From: Harmothoe impar
Lineage: Eukaryota > Annelida > Polychaeta > Phyllodocida > Polynoidae
Assembly (NCBI GenBank): GCA_947462335.1
Contig: OX381707.1
Span: 19,346,404 to 19,410,403 of the forward strand
Direction: 5' to 3'
Length of the DNA: 64,000 nucleotides
Part shown: piece by piece, positions 22,801 to 34,210 of the stretch
Layout of the letters: the number at the start of each line of letters is the position of its first letter
How positions within the stretch are numbered: the first letter of the stretch is position 1
Position numbers and translations under genes: made by a program
Notes under the pieces: generated by a model
Told to the model about the DNA's origin: nothing
Database searches by the model: none
What the model saw: only the letters and a program-made list of their open reading frames with translations

Positions 22801-24263
22801 CTAAAATATTGTTGTTGTCTTGTCTAGCCATGTATGTCTTTGTAAATGTTGTCATGTCTATGTCTACTCACCTTACCATTATCACAAACTTCATTTCATA
22901 TCCTTACATTTGTTTCCATATGTATGTAAATGTTGACCTGGATATTGTTTGATATTTTTGATTATTATTGTGCTTCGATTATCCACTTTTCTGTATATTG
23001 TGAGAGGCTCAATAAATCCACACTCAAAACGTAAAAAAAAATTCTAATAGCACACAGATTTATCAAAACCCATTGTCTAACATTTTCTTGAAAACTGAGT
23101 TCCAGTACCGGATACCCGGTAAGAAATATGATACATGGATTATATTTATCACAATCATGCATAAGGTGGTTAGATTTCGTTAATTTACATGATTTTTGTA
23201 GAACACTAAATATCACAAATCCCCCATAGTTTGATGACCTAAATCACACAGAAACATGAAGAACTCTCTGCCCTAGAAATTGTTAACACATTATTTAATC
23301 TCTCTTTAATATCCCTCATGGGTGAATTGATACAGTAAAATTCATTTTACATTTTGTTGTGTTGTATATAATGAAACTTAACTAAACGCTGTGTTGTTAG
23401 TGCAGGAAACGTGTCCTTGTGCCGCCTAGTTGTGTATCCGGCTGTAGAGTAGCACTTCGCTCTGTGCCGTATATAAAGGTTGGCATACAATGTACTACAT
23501 GTACATGTGGTCGCGTTTATGTCTACTGTCCGGTGCCGGTATCCCGACCGACCATACGTTTCTGGGGCCGACCCTAATTTTTTTTAGACATTTTTTTTTG
23601 TAAAAAAAAAGTTTAAAAAAAACTCGACCTACCGACCTGTATTTAATTTGGACTAGTATGTTACTGAAACACATTTTTAAAGACCTTAACCCTTTAAGGA
23701 CAGTAGGATGCATGACAGTTCATGTTAATTTGTAGTCATGATGCACCAATGCAGTGCTGACGACTAACTCGCCAACGCTGCATTGGTCTCTTTTGTGTCT
23801 ACCATTGCAGTATGCCCCTTCAAATTGTTTTTATTGCTGGGTAAATGATGCCAATACGACTAGAGTGGTGTATCTAAATATCAACCCACGGGTGACACCT
23901 TAGACAAAGGATTCGCACCATGGTTATTTCGCATACCCGAGGGTTAAGTCAGATAGACTACACCTGTACCTTAGTATGCCTTATAACCACTGCCCACTGG
24001 TCATCGACTCGGTGTATAACACCTCGTCTTGACCCTGTGGGTCAGTGGTTATGAGGCATACCAAGGTACAGGTGTCGTCTATCTAATACATAACAGGACG
24101 TTACGCTGTTTACATCCACATCAATCTAATGTACAACTCTCATTTGAAATTGTTGGTTCTAAACTGCCTCATTCTATTGCAGGATCGGATATATGTACGG
24201 CATGGAACCCGATATGTCTGGGCAAAGTGGAGGGCGTCATTGGAAAAATGCGCATCCACCCCG
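19894..24263 (+). CDS. INPP5F: INPP5F / SAC2 phosphoinositide phosphatase, first two coding exons (partial)
   Basis: Exon 1 (19894-19990) has a good start context, GCCATGG, and encodes MELFEARDHFIVQHGEYALW then ANRFDGSLTARQ, ending CAAG before GTAAAA. Exon 2 (24183-24263) follows TATTGCAG and encodes SDICTAWNPICLGKVEGVIG then KMRIHPG, ending before GTAAGT. Phases agree (32 codons plus 1 nt, then 2 nt). Both match my memory of the N terminus of animal INPP5F (AWNPICLGLVEGVIGKI), the SAC-domain phosphatase that removes the 4-phosphate from PI4P on endosomes. The SAC catalytic domain is encoded further downstream; a DLPWW-type third exon was looked for and not found, so the gene runs off the window. 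Intron 1 is 4192 nt. Confidence 0.88.
20660..21055. repeat. Inverted duplication of a hairpin-forming element
   Basis: Two copies of a 150-185 bp element face each other about a centre near 20840. Each begins or ends with ACAAATGCCAAC / GTTGGCATTTGT. Each contains CAGCCCCCAC, GGGATGCGCCC and GAAGCCGCAG stretches that also pair internally, the best part being TTCGTGGGATACTTCCCC with its complement at 20959-21000. A third copy is at 33305-33650. The family does not encode protein. Confidence 0.8.
21240..21345. repeat. ~20-bp minisatellite CCCTCACGTCCAACCCCTT
   Basis: Five imperfect tandem units in INPP5F intron 1. Confidence 0.8.
21606..21833. mobile_element. MITE, GTGYGCCTCTACATGG ends
   Basis: This 228-bp inverted-repeat element has left GTGTGCCTCTACATGG and right CCATGTAGAGGCAC, both followed inward by AAAATCGACAC-type sequence. 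Non-coding. Confidence 0.75.
22145..23040 (+). other. Pol II-like transcription unit or LTR-like repeat
   Basis: CCAAT-type boxes (GATTGGCTGAT near 22300 and a TATTGGCC) precede a strong TATA box, TATAAATAG, at 22482-22490. AATAAA at 23011-23016 is followed 14 nt later by an A-run. The implied ~520-nt transcript has no long open frame. The upstream 150 bp recur at 60310-60455 (AGATAAGCACTGATAACAGC), so this is a repeat. A solo LTR-like sequence or a non-coding transcript are both possible. Confidence 0.45.
23530..23688. mobile_element. Decayed CGACCGACCCTA-family MITE
   Basis: CCCGACCGACCATACG, GGGGCCGACCCTAATTTT and CTCGACCTACCGACCTG match the family member at 4262-4506. The left terminus is lost, and the right end runs into the next element. 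Confidence 0.6.
23686..23830. mobile_element. Double-hairpin MITE, left half
   Basis: It starts TTAACCCTTTAAGGACAG and keeps one hairpin (ATGCACCAATGCAGTGCTG / CAACGCTGCATTGG). Confidence 0.65.
23881..24096. repeat. Fold-back element H1
   Basis: Arms 23951-23992 and 24043-24084 (42 nt each) pair with about four mismatches. The outer module reads AAGGATTCGCACC, then AGATAGAC opens the arm. The loop contains GACTCGGTGTATAACACCTC, itself a small palindrome. It ends 87 nt before INPP5F exon 2. Copies H2 and H3 share outer module and loop boxes but not the middle of the arms. Confidence 0.85.
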
Positions 24264-25375
24264 GTAAGTGAATCATTCAGAAAAAAAAACTGACAACAAA
24301 TCCAATTTGAACATAAAATGTTGAACCTTGATTTAATATCTATTCCCGCTATCACATTGAAGATTTCTTTTCAGTGCCGAATTTCACATTCATTACTAAA
24401 CATCGTAGACACAGGTGATTCGTCCTCCAATATTATTATTTTTCAGTGGAGGAAACAGTGTAAAAAAGCATCGAATGGTTCGGTTTTAATCCAATTTCGA
24501 TTTGCAAACCTTGAAATCTTATGGTCTACTTTTGATTAAAATGTTAAAATAGTCAGTACATATAATCAGGGTCTAAACCGGGGGTCTAAATATCCCTTAT
24601 GATATTATTGTTAATGGTTAGGCCTATATAGAACGATGGGTTACACATGTGTTGGGTGTAAATAGGTATAGGTGTGTGTGGGGGCGGGTTAGTGTTGTTT
24701 ATAAGGGTGCTCCATGTCACTGGAGGGTGCTTACCTGGTGATGCAATCATGTATAAGTGACCTCCTCCAGTAAGCCCCTCCAGCAGGTGGCACATATATA
24801 TTCATGTACAAAATTTATACAGCACTAGCACATTAGGCTATGGAGGCCGCCATCTTGACTCAGTGCAGTGTATTGTGGTTTAGACCCGCGACTTATCTTA
24901 TCAGTCCCTTTGTTCCAGGTGTGAGAGGAGGGGATTAGGTTGATAAGGAGATGGGTGTGGGAGGTACCAGGATATGCTATTCCCGTATACAGGTGATGTA
25001 GGGTGGAGGGGAGGTACTAAGGGGAGAACACAGGTGTCTCTTTATACAGTCCATTGCACATCACACATTGAATAGACTACATGTATTCCGAGCATAATGT
25101 AGAAGTATCGTAGATGACAATGTAAGGAAACGTTCACAAATGACACCGACAAGGGGGTGGGGTCTTTGAGGTTTTGACATGACCAATCTGCACAAAGGCT
25201 ATGCATTTCTATATGACAATTACCATGAGTAGTGAGGGGGCGGGGTATATCTGGATACTAGTATGTTGCATGCAGGGGGTTCAACAGAAGAATATAAGAG
25301 GATATGAAAAACAAACATTCTAATGTATACTTGCCATGCATAGGATGGTAGAACCTATGCACAAAGTATCCCTAG
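24264..25375. other. INPP5F intron 2, start; nothing recognised
   Basis: No exon, known repeat or strong structure seen apart from GT-rich tracts (24640-24690, 24950-25010). Confidence 0.4.
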
Positions 25376-25640
25376 AAGGACGGCACAGTGCTTTAATATG
25401 TCCGCTATGCCCTTCGTTGCCCTGGCCTTTGTTGCCATGACACACTCTGCCCAGAGTTGCCATGTATTGCATGACTTCAGCCCTAGCGAGTAACCCATCG
25501 GTGCTGCATTTAAGCATCATGACAACCCTAATGGCATTGAATGACCATTGGCATGATGCACCAATGCATTGCTGGTGCTGCGTTGATGCATCATGATGCC
25601 AAATGTTGCATTGAGGCATCATGCCACCTTAAAAGGGTTA
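25376..25640. mobile_element. Double-hairpin MITE, near full length, decayed
   Basis: Both hairpins are recognisable (CAGCCCTAGCGAGTAACCC; TTGGCATGATGCACCAATGC), and the right end is CCTTAAAAGGGTTA. Confidence 0.7.
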
Positions 25641-25920
25641 CACCCCCGTTGTGCAGACCCGTGTGTGTTATCTCAATGCATTGCGTGCAGGGAGAGGTCC
25701 ATTTTTTATATCAGCCACTAAAACTAATGTTAGCATTCCCCTGCCATTTTGCCACCCGGGTAAATGGGGGAGTCCCAGCTGCATCTACATCAGGTTATCG
25801 CCTGCAAAACCTGTAAATATTGTATGTGCTATAAGTAATATAGAGGCCATATAGGCTACAATCCCACAAAGAAAGACTGTTTAAAAGTAGTGATCGGATT
25901 TTTTTGTATAAATGTGTAGG

Positions 25921-26160
25921 GGTGGTGGTGGTGGTGGTGGGGTTGTGGACAATAAGTGTAGATATTTTCACGTGTATAACATTTCGCGATTTTGCTAAAA
26001 AGCACAATTTCGCGTGTATTTAAATTCGCGAATTTCCAAGAGTTTGCACTGTAATTCAATACTGTATAAATATTCGCTCTGTAGATATTTTCACAGATAT
26101 CTAAAATCCGCGAAAATCGCGAAAATATGTACAGCGCGAAAATATCTACGTTTACAGTAT
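25921..26160. mobile_element. GTG microsatellite plus MITE with GTAGATATTTTCRCG ends
   Basis: A (GTG)n run at 25921-25945 is followed by an inverted-repeat element of about 209 bp (25952-26160). Its left end is TGTAGATATTTTCACG and its right end CGCGAAAATATCTACGTTTA. The interior has repeated TTCGCG / CGCGAA words. Confidence 0.65.
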
Positions 26161-26319
26161 ATCACAGGTATGAATAAACATGTCTCAAATACCATCGGGG
26201 TTTGATGATAATACCACCTGGTATATATGACCTCGGTATGGGGTACCATTTAAACAACCACCACACAGACTTCCACAGTATCAATAGGCAGGATACACCT
26301 TGACAATGTGACCCTATTT

Positions 26320-26545
26320 AACTGGAATTAACCCACGGTGGTGGGCTAAGACAAAGGATTCGCACCTTGGTTATACTGCATACCCGAGGGTTAAATCAGA
26401 TAGACGACACCTGGCCAGGGTTCTTCCACATACCCACTGCCCACTGGTCAGCGACTCGGTGTATAACACCTCGTCTCGACCTGGTGGGGCAATGGGTATA
26501 TGGAAGAACCCTGGCCAGGTGTCGTCTATCTAACACATAACTGCC
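26320..26545. repeat. Fold-back element H2
   Basis: Arms 26398-26442 and 26487-26531 (45 nt) pair with two mismatches. Outer module AAGGATTCGCACCTTGG and loop box GACTCGGTGTATAACACCTC match H1. A central ~20-nt block of each arm (GCCAGGGTTCTTCCACATAC) is unrelated to H1 but still complementary to its own partner arm. Confidence 0.9.
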
Positions 26546-26735
26546 TAGACCTGATACAATGTATTACAATGCTGCCCCGGGTATACGGCAGACCTATTAC
26601 AGCGGTGATCAATGAGAGGTACCCGTAGGCCCCGGGACAGAGGGGAGTAGACAAACTCCAGTCTCAGACACTGCCTCCCCAACACTATGTATACACACAC
26701 AGCTTTACAGGGGACTTGTAGACTATTGTGTACAC

Positions 26736-26962
26736 TGTAAGGACGGCATGTTGCCTTAATAAAGCAGCGTTTGTCGCCATGATTCACCAACGCAGTGCTG
26801 TGCTGGCGAGTTACTCGCCGGCATTACATTGGTGCATCATGCCGACCCATTGGGGTGATGCATGATGCATGAATGCGCCACTGGCAGTGGCTGTAATGCA
26901 TCATGATACTTGATGATACATGGCAAATCACATTATAGTGTTATGCCGTGCTGAAAGGGTTA
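26736..26962. mobile_element. Double-hairpin MITE
   Basis: Contains GCTGGCGAGTTACTCGCCGGC, GCATCATGCCGACCCATTGG and the right end GAAAGGGTTAA. The second hairpin is partly rearranged. Confidence 0.7.
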
Positions 26963-27919
26963 ACGGTGGAAGTGGTGAGCTGCTCGCCCGGTCGCTGTAG
27001 CCCACCGAGCTGCTCAATGATTGGCTGGGCTCAGGCTGAGTTCATTGTGTCAACAAGGGGTCAAAGCCTGGATCAATGATCTGACCATTGACTGGGGCTC
27101 ACACATGTATACCATAGAGACAATAACATCAATACAACCATTGCCTTATGATACAGGGGGGGCGGACACAGCAATTTGAAAAGGGAGAGTCCACATAACA
27201 CCAAAGTAACGAAGAGTGTCGTGCTGCGAGTCGCGACGGATCAACATATCATGAGTTTCATTTTTACCCCAAAGGGACCCCCAGACCCCCCCCCCCCCCC
27301 CGGGAACCGTCCCTGGCATCCGACCTGTTTACGCGTCAGTCTTGAATAAGAGCCGCAGTTATAGTGGTACTAGAAAGGCTTCATGCATTAAAAAATGGTC
27401 TCAATTAATGACAGTCTTGCAGGCCAGGGGGAGTGGCTAATTTAAATAGCTCTGTGAATGTGAAGTACTCACAAGTTTGCACTACATTGCAGGCTGTAAA
27501 ACGTCCAGCTCACCTTCTACAGACTCTCAGAGTGAGAGCTGCTCTTTCTTGTGGCTCCCAAGGGAGCTTGGACAAATCGATTGCCTCCTAGTCAATTTGT
27601 GACCACCAAGGACGTGGCGCTCTATCATAGCACCCAGAACACAGGTATCTATCACGGCACCAACCCTAATACATCACTGTAGTAGTATATAGTAACAACC
27701 TTGCTACTCTGCCCGCAGGCTTCATCCATCACAGGGTACCCCGATACCTGAAGCTGTGTTCTCTGTACAACCCTTATGTAGCTCTGGCATTTAGGAGACT
27801 TCTTAGTACCTGACCAAGCTCCTACTTTACACTTCCTGCTACATCACCTCAGCTTTAAGGATTTCCAGGCGAATTGTACACCAAAGCAGGAATTATGGAG
27901 GACCTCATAGGTGATTTGA

Positions 27920-28164
27920 TGCGCCTTAAGATATGCCATACGCTTTGTCATAACAGTTCATCAGTGCCAGTGCAAGACGGACCGCCAGTGCTACATTGAT
28001 TGTACCACGCCGACCCTTCGGCAGTGTATCAAACCCCATGGGATGAGCCCTGTAGGGTTGGCATGGTGCATGGATGCAGCACTAGTGGGTTACTCATCAG
28101 GGTTGCATTCATCCATCATGACGACAAAGGGCATACTGTACTTCATTAAGCACTATGTTAATCC
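27920..28164. mobile_element. Double-hairpin MITE
   Basis: The central part GCCGACCCTTCGGCAGTGTA and second hairpin (GGATGCAGCACTAGTGGG / CATCAGGGTTGCATTCATCC) are preserved. The termini are decayed. Confidence 0.65.
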
Positions 28165-28172
28165 TATGTTCC

Positions 28173-28560
28173 AGTGAAATGACCTGGGACAAAGGCCCAC
28201 AGCCCTCTAGTAAAAAAACAAGCGAAATGACCTGGAACACAGGCCAACAGTCCTCTAGTAAAAACAGTGAAATGACCTGAGACATTGGCCAATCGTCCTC
28301 TTGTATAAAAAAACTGTGAAATGACCCGGGAATTGGCCAACCGTTCTCTAGTAAAAAAAACACAAAAAAAAACCAGTGAAATGACCTGGGACATTGGCCA
28401 ACCGTTCTCTAGTAAAAAAAAACAGTGAAATTACCTGGGACATTGGCCTACAGTCCTCAACTAAAAAAGAACACGTGAAATGACCCAGGACATGGGCCTA
28501 CAGTTCTCTATTATCACACAGTGAAATGACCTGGGACAATGTTAATTGTTATGACCAGGG
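28173..28560. repeat. ~50-bp minisatellite, 8 units
   Basis: The unit reads roughly GTGAAATGACCTGGGACATT then GGCC...CTCTAGTAAAAAA, with length varying from 43 to 58 bp through the A-run. The minus-strand open frames across it are repeat frames. Confidence 0.85.
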
Positions 28561-28790
28561 ACATACATATGTACACAGTCCTTTGGAATAGAACAGTCAA
28601 ATGATCAACACATAGGGACAGACAGGCTTAGTTACAGTGTATGGGGTACATATAGGTTGAAGAACACTGCTTGTTCTCCTTACCAGACTATATAGGTGTG
28701 TTGGCGCTATGCCTTACCTCAACAGACAGGGTCTGACCCAGGTCACTGACTCAGGGGTACACCTGTCCCACCTGTACTACACCTGTAGTG

Positions 28791-30861
28791 TATATGGCTG
28801 ATTTTCACGAAACTGCTTTTTTTCACTTATTTTATTATCCTGCCTATATTTTTTCAAATATGATAGATACATCAATCCTTTTGATGTATTCTGGTCAGGA
28901 TAGACGAGGACTTTACAGGTTACCCTGGTTTTGCCTATCTATGAGTGAAAATAACAGAGCTGGAGGTCAAAAAGTACTGAAAAACAGTCCTTTTCCACCC
29001 GAAAATCATGATGACCCATATTGCAAGCTAAATAATTAATAAAATGAATAGCTATGCGCTTATTTCTTTATTATTTCACTTCCCAAATAAGGTAAGGAAT
29101 CTTTCAGTACCAAATATGGACAGATATGCAGTATTGTATAGGTCCTGTAGGCATATATGTATTAGGGAACTTTATTGGCTTCACACCTAACGCCCTTAAC
29201 AATGTCCTCCACCTCTGAGATTAAAACAGTAGACAGAATATCTGATTATGGTATGTTAAGGCCTAACATATACCTACATAATAAAAAAATAATTAAGGGT
29301 GTGGGTTATTTACAATAGCCAAGAGAGGACATTGAGCAGGTTGGGGAACTTCTACGGAGCTTCACGCCTAACGCCCTTTATACAATCTAATGCTTTGGTA
29401 GCATTCAAAGATATTATATTTAACCATATTCACTATGCCATAAATATAGTTACATATAAAGGTCACTTATGCTTTAATTGCATTATCCTACCATATGCGT
29501 AGCAATAGCTGTGTGCTCATATATGTTCTGGGTTCACGCCTAACGCCCTGGCTTCACGCCTAACGCCTTAACCAATAGCTTTCTTCTGTACAAGAGGAAA
29601 ATGCATCCAACCACACAGAATATATTTGTGAAGAATCCACAATGTATTCTTTCCATTCCCCTAGTATATCTAAGCTTAAATATAATGATTTATTTCTTTT
29701 AATCAGGATTAAAGAACATTTTCCGACCAAAAGATAAACAATTCCATCAAGAAACCCAAAATAAATAAAAGCTTCACCCTTAACCATACCATAACGACTT
29801 ATATAAGGCTTAGGAGATGCAATAGGAAGTTAAATGAATCAGTTAAAACCCCATGAGAATGGATAAAATAAAATAGAGGAGGCATATCCATTCTGAACCC
29901 TGTATTGTAATGATGTGGCTTCACGCCTAACGCCCTCACTAATAGCCTGGTATATGAACCAGAATGGTATTAAGTCATTCTCAATCGATCTCAGATGAAT
30001 CAACCATGTATTCCTCTTCTTTTGGTAAAATATCTAGGGGTAAATATAATTAATAATGTATCTTAATGACGATTTAAGGATATTTTCTAGCCAAAAACTG
30101 AACGATTTCCTTTAACAAACCTAAAATATACAAAAGTGTCAACATAACCCATGCTAGAACGACTCATATAAGACAGAAAACGTGTATAGGAACTTACATG
30201 CACCAGTTGAGAACTCATGAAATTTGATAGAATAGAGTAGGAGGGGGGCATATCCATTCTGAACCCTGTAGTGTAATGATGTGGCTTCACGCCTAACGCC
30301 CTCACTAATAGCCTGCTGTATAGTTCAAGATGGTACTAAGTCATTCTCAATTGATTTGTGAGGAATCTAACATGTATTCCAATTCTTTTAGTAGCATATC
30401 TAGGGTTAGTTATAATAGTTATTATGTTTTAATCATGATATAAAGACATTGATAAGAAATGTGAAGTTTTCATACATTTTAAAGATTTACCAATTTGTTT
30501 CCTGGGGTAAAGATATATTCCAATTAGCTAACAGATACCGAAGAACAGATTCCTATCTTTGCCTAGGGTGTTTTCCTCCATAATAAAAGTGCATTCTAAT
30601 AATTGAAGTATCCATATACATGAAAAAGATGTGTCCTTCCTCAAGGGAAAAGGGCGTTAGGCGTGAAGCCATGTGAAATGTACATCCAACTTTGCCCCCT
30701 TACAGTGAACTTGCTATGTATATTTAAGATACCCCAATATTTTTCATGTATGGCCCACCCCTTGGGGTACACGGACACAAAATATTTTAGCCATACTCCG
30801 ACAAAATTTTTGGACACCTTGGCACATGAAAAAAAGCAGTTTCGTGAAAATCAGCCATATA
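28791..30861. mobile_element. 2.07-kb non-autonomous DNA transposon with perfect 35-bp TIRs
   Basis: The left end at 28791-28825 (TATATGGCTGATTTTCACGA...) is an exact reverse complement of 30827-30861. If TA or TATA is the target duplication, the element proper starts TGGCTGATTTTCACG. Inside, a 20-nt motif GGCTTCACGCCTAACGCCCT recurs near 29177, 29359, 29531, 29550, 29917 and 30282, and once inverted at 30650-30670. The 29.83-29.96 kb and 30.19-30.33 kb segments are direct duplicates about 365 bp apart. No transposase open frame is present. Confidence 0.85.
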
Positions 30862-31879
30862 GCGATGACTCTGGTTTCTCCGTATGGGCGGCCATGTAAG
30901 TTCTGAGCTCGCAATGTATCGTGAGACTTAGGCAGTGACCAGACATTCACACACCATAGCTTCCGGGCAACAAGCTGCAGCACGAGAGCAGAGCCAAGGT
31001 CTCACGAGATTGCTGGTGTCAGTGTATACAGAGTGGTTGCGGGAACAAGTCCGATCCCGGTAGAGGCCTATACACTGTACTGTACACTTGTATATGGTTA
31101 TAGGACTCTGGAGTCAACTAAGGACACTATACAGTTCATATCAGGAGACCAGGATTATTCTGGCGAAAACAGCTCTAAACTATAATGACCACTACACTTT
31201 AATATATGTACAATGTATATCTGGTGATACCTTTTTGTACATCATATTTCAACTGCAGTTGGAGAAAAATACCCCCTCCGTCTCCCACCCGTCCAACCAA
31301 CAAGGAAGTGTACTTGTATGTGAAAGTCCGTCGCTTACTTAACGATTGGGGCATATTAAAAGCATTCAGGGAAAACCAAAAGCAACCCACTCCCCACCAA
31401 AATAATATCCTCTGAGAATGCCTTGGATTATATGATTTTACATGCAAATCCCCTTGATCAAATATCCATAGTCTCGTTCAAAAGCTATAGACATGCCTAC
31501 CTAGTATATGCTGAGAACGAATGATATCACTGATGCAATGTATCAACCCTTACCCTGCAATACATAATGACATTTGTACCCTCCTACCCTATTAATGAGA
31601 CAAACGACATTATTATCCATGCTCATTTTCCCCAACCCTGGAGGAGGGAGGTATATATGTGTGTGTGGGAGGGGGTGTCGACCGTGGGGAGCTACCACAG
31701 ATGCCGTGTAAATTTGCCCGGTCGGTGTGCCGGAAGGCTAAGGTTGTAGCCGCAGGGGGGGTTTATGGGAAATCAATGGCTGATTACCGGCGGGTGGTGG
31801 CGGCTGGCTGCGAGCTTCTCATTATGGGGTTACCAGCTCATGGCACCAACTGCTCCGAGTAGCTCATTGTGTAGGCTTA

Positions 31880-32100
31880 ACCATGTATGGACGGCCGTGC
31901 GCATTTATGTGCTTTTTGTCCATTTGTCGTGATACTGCATGAATGCATGCAGTCATCGCCATGAGTGCATCATGCCGACCCTTCATGAGTGCATCAACTC
32001 CATAGAGTCCGTATGTTGCATGGATATAGGCCATCAAGTAAGCCATGTATCATGCTAACAAATTGACATTAAAACACTATGCTGCCCTTAAAGGGTTATA
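31880..32100. mobile_element. Double-hairpin MITE
   Basis: Centre CATGCCGACCCTTCATGAGT and right end ACACTATGCTGCCCTTAAAG are clear. The left terminus has drifted. Confidence 0.65.
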
Positions 32101-32270
32101 AGAGATTAGCTCAAACATAGTCCCAATCACTGGGGCATGATGGGATAGGAAGGCAGCAGCAATGAAGCCATCCTTACAATTATACATTTCCTCCCTGCTT
32201 TAAATGGGTCTGATACAAATCTCTTTCTTCCTTGTATCTGTCTCCATGCCTTCCTCTCGACTCCCCGATG

Positions 32271-32532
32271 CACTCAAAAAGTAAACTTGTCTCCAGACTC
32301 TTCCAAGTAACGATCATAAAATGAACGAGTCAAAACTTGTCTAAGTGACAAGGAAGTGGGTCTTCTAGCTGGAGATGAAGACCTACTTGGCATGTCCCAG
32401 CCCAAAACCCGACATTTGCCAGCTGCAGATTCGATTTGTGGGATGGTAACCTGATAGGTTAGACAACTTTTGACTTGTTTATTTTATGATAGTCACTTCG
32501 ACAAGTCTGGGGACAAGTTTACTTTTTCAGTG
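32271..32532. mobile_element. CACT-ended MITE, family 1, copy A
   Basis: 262 bp, CACTCAAAAAGTAAACTTGT...CAAGTTTACTTTTTCAGTG, flanked by TG on each side (2-bp target duplication). Copy B at 57445-57697 shares the interior (AAGTGACAAGGAAG, CTTCTAGCTGGAGAT). Confidence 0.9.
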
Positions 32533-32747
32533 TGCTCTCTGCTCTTATTCCTTCTTGCCCCTCTGTATCTCTGTCCCTTTCCTCCTGTCTCCCTTTGTCC
32601 CTCGTTGTAATTATATACCACAGAAATAAAATGACAATGATTACACAAGCTATGGCAGTGTAGCTACCATCTTCATAATCTACACACTGAATGAGCATTA
32701 TCTACGTTACATCACAGCACACATAAAGTGACTGTAGTCAGTCATGG

Positions 32748-32966
32748 TACATAAAAGATGACATTCATTTGTCGTCATGATGCACGCAAGTTACTTGCCG
32801 CTGCTGCATTGATACATTGTGTCGACCCTTCGGAGGTGTCTTAACTCCGTAGGGTCGGCATGATGCTTGAATGCATCACTGGCGAGGTTCTCACCAGGGC
32901 TGCATTCATGCATCATGACGACCAAGGTATGATGCATTAAGGTATCATGCCGTCCTTAAATGGGTG
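32748..32966. mobile_element. Double-hairpin MITE
   Basis: Centre GTCGACCCTTCGGAGGTGTC and second hairpin TCACCAGGGCTGCATTCATG are well kept. The left end is partly lost. Confidence 0.7.
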
Positions 32967-33304
32967 TGGTACCGAGTCATTATGAGGCATTACAACATGG
33001 TGTTTGACTGTTTGTGGACCCACATGTGTTGGCGGTATGTCATAGATGCAGAGATATACACGGCGCTATCTGACCCCCATGAGGGTCTGAAACTGTCATA
33101 AACTATGGCCTAAATTATTACAGCTATGTACATTTGTACAGCTAAATGGCCATGGTATACATGCAGTATTATCATATTGTGTGCATCAGTGCTGGTACCT
33201 GTATAGATAATGCTGTCACAATAAGTTAATGGTGTTTACGCCAATACAAATTGATTCAGCTTACCAACCATAAAACATTTGGTGCAACTCTGGGGGAAAA
33301 GTTA

Positions 33305-33650
33305 TAGACAAATGCCAACACCCATGGCGTCTCTAGTATTTCATGAGTGGGGGCTGGGGCAGTATCCCACAAAGCCGCAGGCTGAGTGGGATGCGCCCCA
33401 GCCCCCACGAGTGAAATACATCAGAGCGGTATCAATGTACCGTACTGTCGTGTTTAAGCGCCCCGGCGCTTATAACTTTGGAGGGATGTTTACCCCCGGC
33501 GCTTATACAAGACAGGCGCTTATTCAAGATCCAGTTTTAGTGCTTAAGAATTATTTCAAGACCCTCATACCCCCGGAGCTTATACAAGACCGGCGCTTAT
33601 TCAATACCCGGCGCTTAAATGCGACGGTAGTTGGAATTTGTGTTTATTCT
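33305..33650. repeat. Third copy of the 20.7-kb hairpin element, split by a TA-flanked MITE
   Basis: Left part 33305-33439 (ACAAATGCCAACACCCATGG ... GCGGTATCAATG) and right part from 33628 (TAGTTGGAATTTGTGTTTAT) would be contiguous in the 20.7-kb copies. Confidence 0.8.
33440..33627. mobile_element. Nested TA-flanked MITE (CCGT...ACGG)
   Basis: The left end CCGTACTGTCGTGTTTAAGC and right end GCTTAAATGCGACGG are inverted, with TA on both sides. The interior repeats GGCGCTTATNCAAGA several times. 188 bp. Confidence 0.8.
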
Positions 33651-34004
33651 TTAAATTTGAAGCCCATTAAAAATGGCCACATTGTATTCAATGGGGGGCG
33701 TTGAATACAGCCTTCCAGTGCTTAAGCATAGGAGATCTTGTACATGTATTTCCAAAAAATAAATATCAAGGTCTTTTTGGGATTCTTTTTGTGTCAATTA
33801 CGCCGTCCACGTCTCAGTGTGCTGGTGCGAGTTCAATCCAGGGTATTTTCATTGCCTTAACTAAATTATTGAATTAGGTTATTTAAAAAAAAAGACTTAT
33901 CTGCACGAAACACACATTGTTTTGTCTTAATATGACGTGCATCACTATCCAGTTGGGAATCACATATTTTAAAATTCATGAACGCTTTGAAGAATAAGTT
34001 ATGT

Positions 34005-34210
34005 AACAGATAGACTATGGTTATGAAAAGGTATACAGAATTAACCACAGCTTTCTGGTGGGGCCAGACGAGGGCGAAGCCCAAGTCGCCCTACCAGAAA
34101 GCTGTGGTTAATCCTCTAACCTTTTCATAACCATTGTCTATCTGTTTTAAACCACGGTATGCAATATAACCAAGGTGCGAATCCTTTGTCTTAGCCCTCC
34201 ACCATGGTTT
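34005..34210. repeat. Fold-back element H3
   Basis: Arms 34005-34064 and 34088-34146 pair over nearly their full length. The loop core is GAGGGCGAAGCCCAAGTC. The right flank, read on the minus strand, gives AAGGATTCGCACCTTGG as in H1/H2, and AGATAGAC again opens the arm. The rest of the arm differs completely from H1 and H2. Confidence 0.85.
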
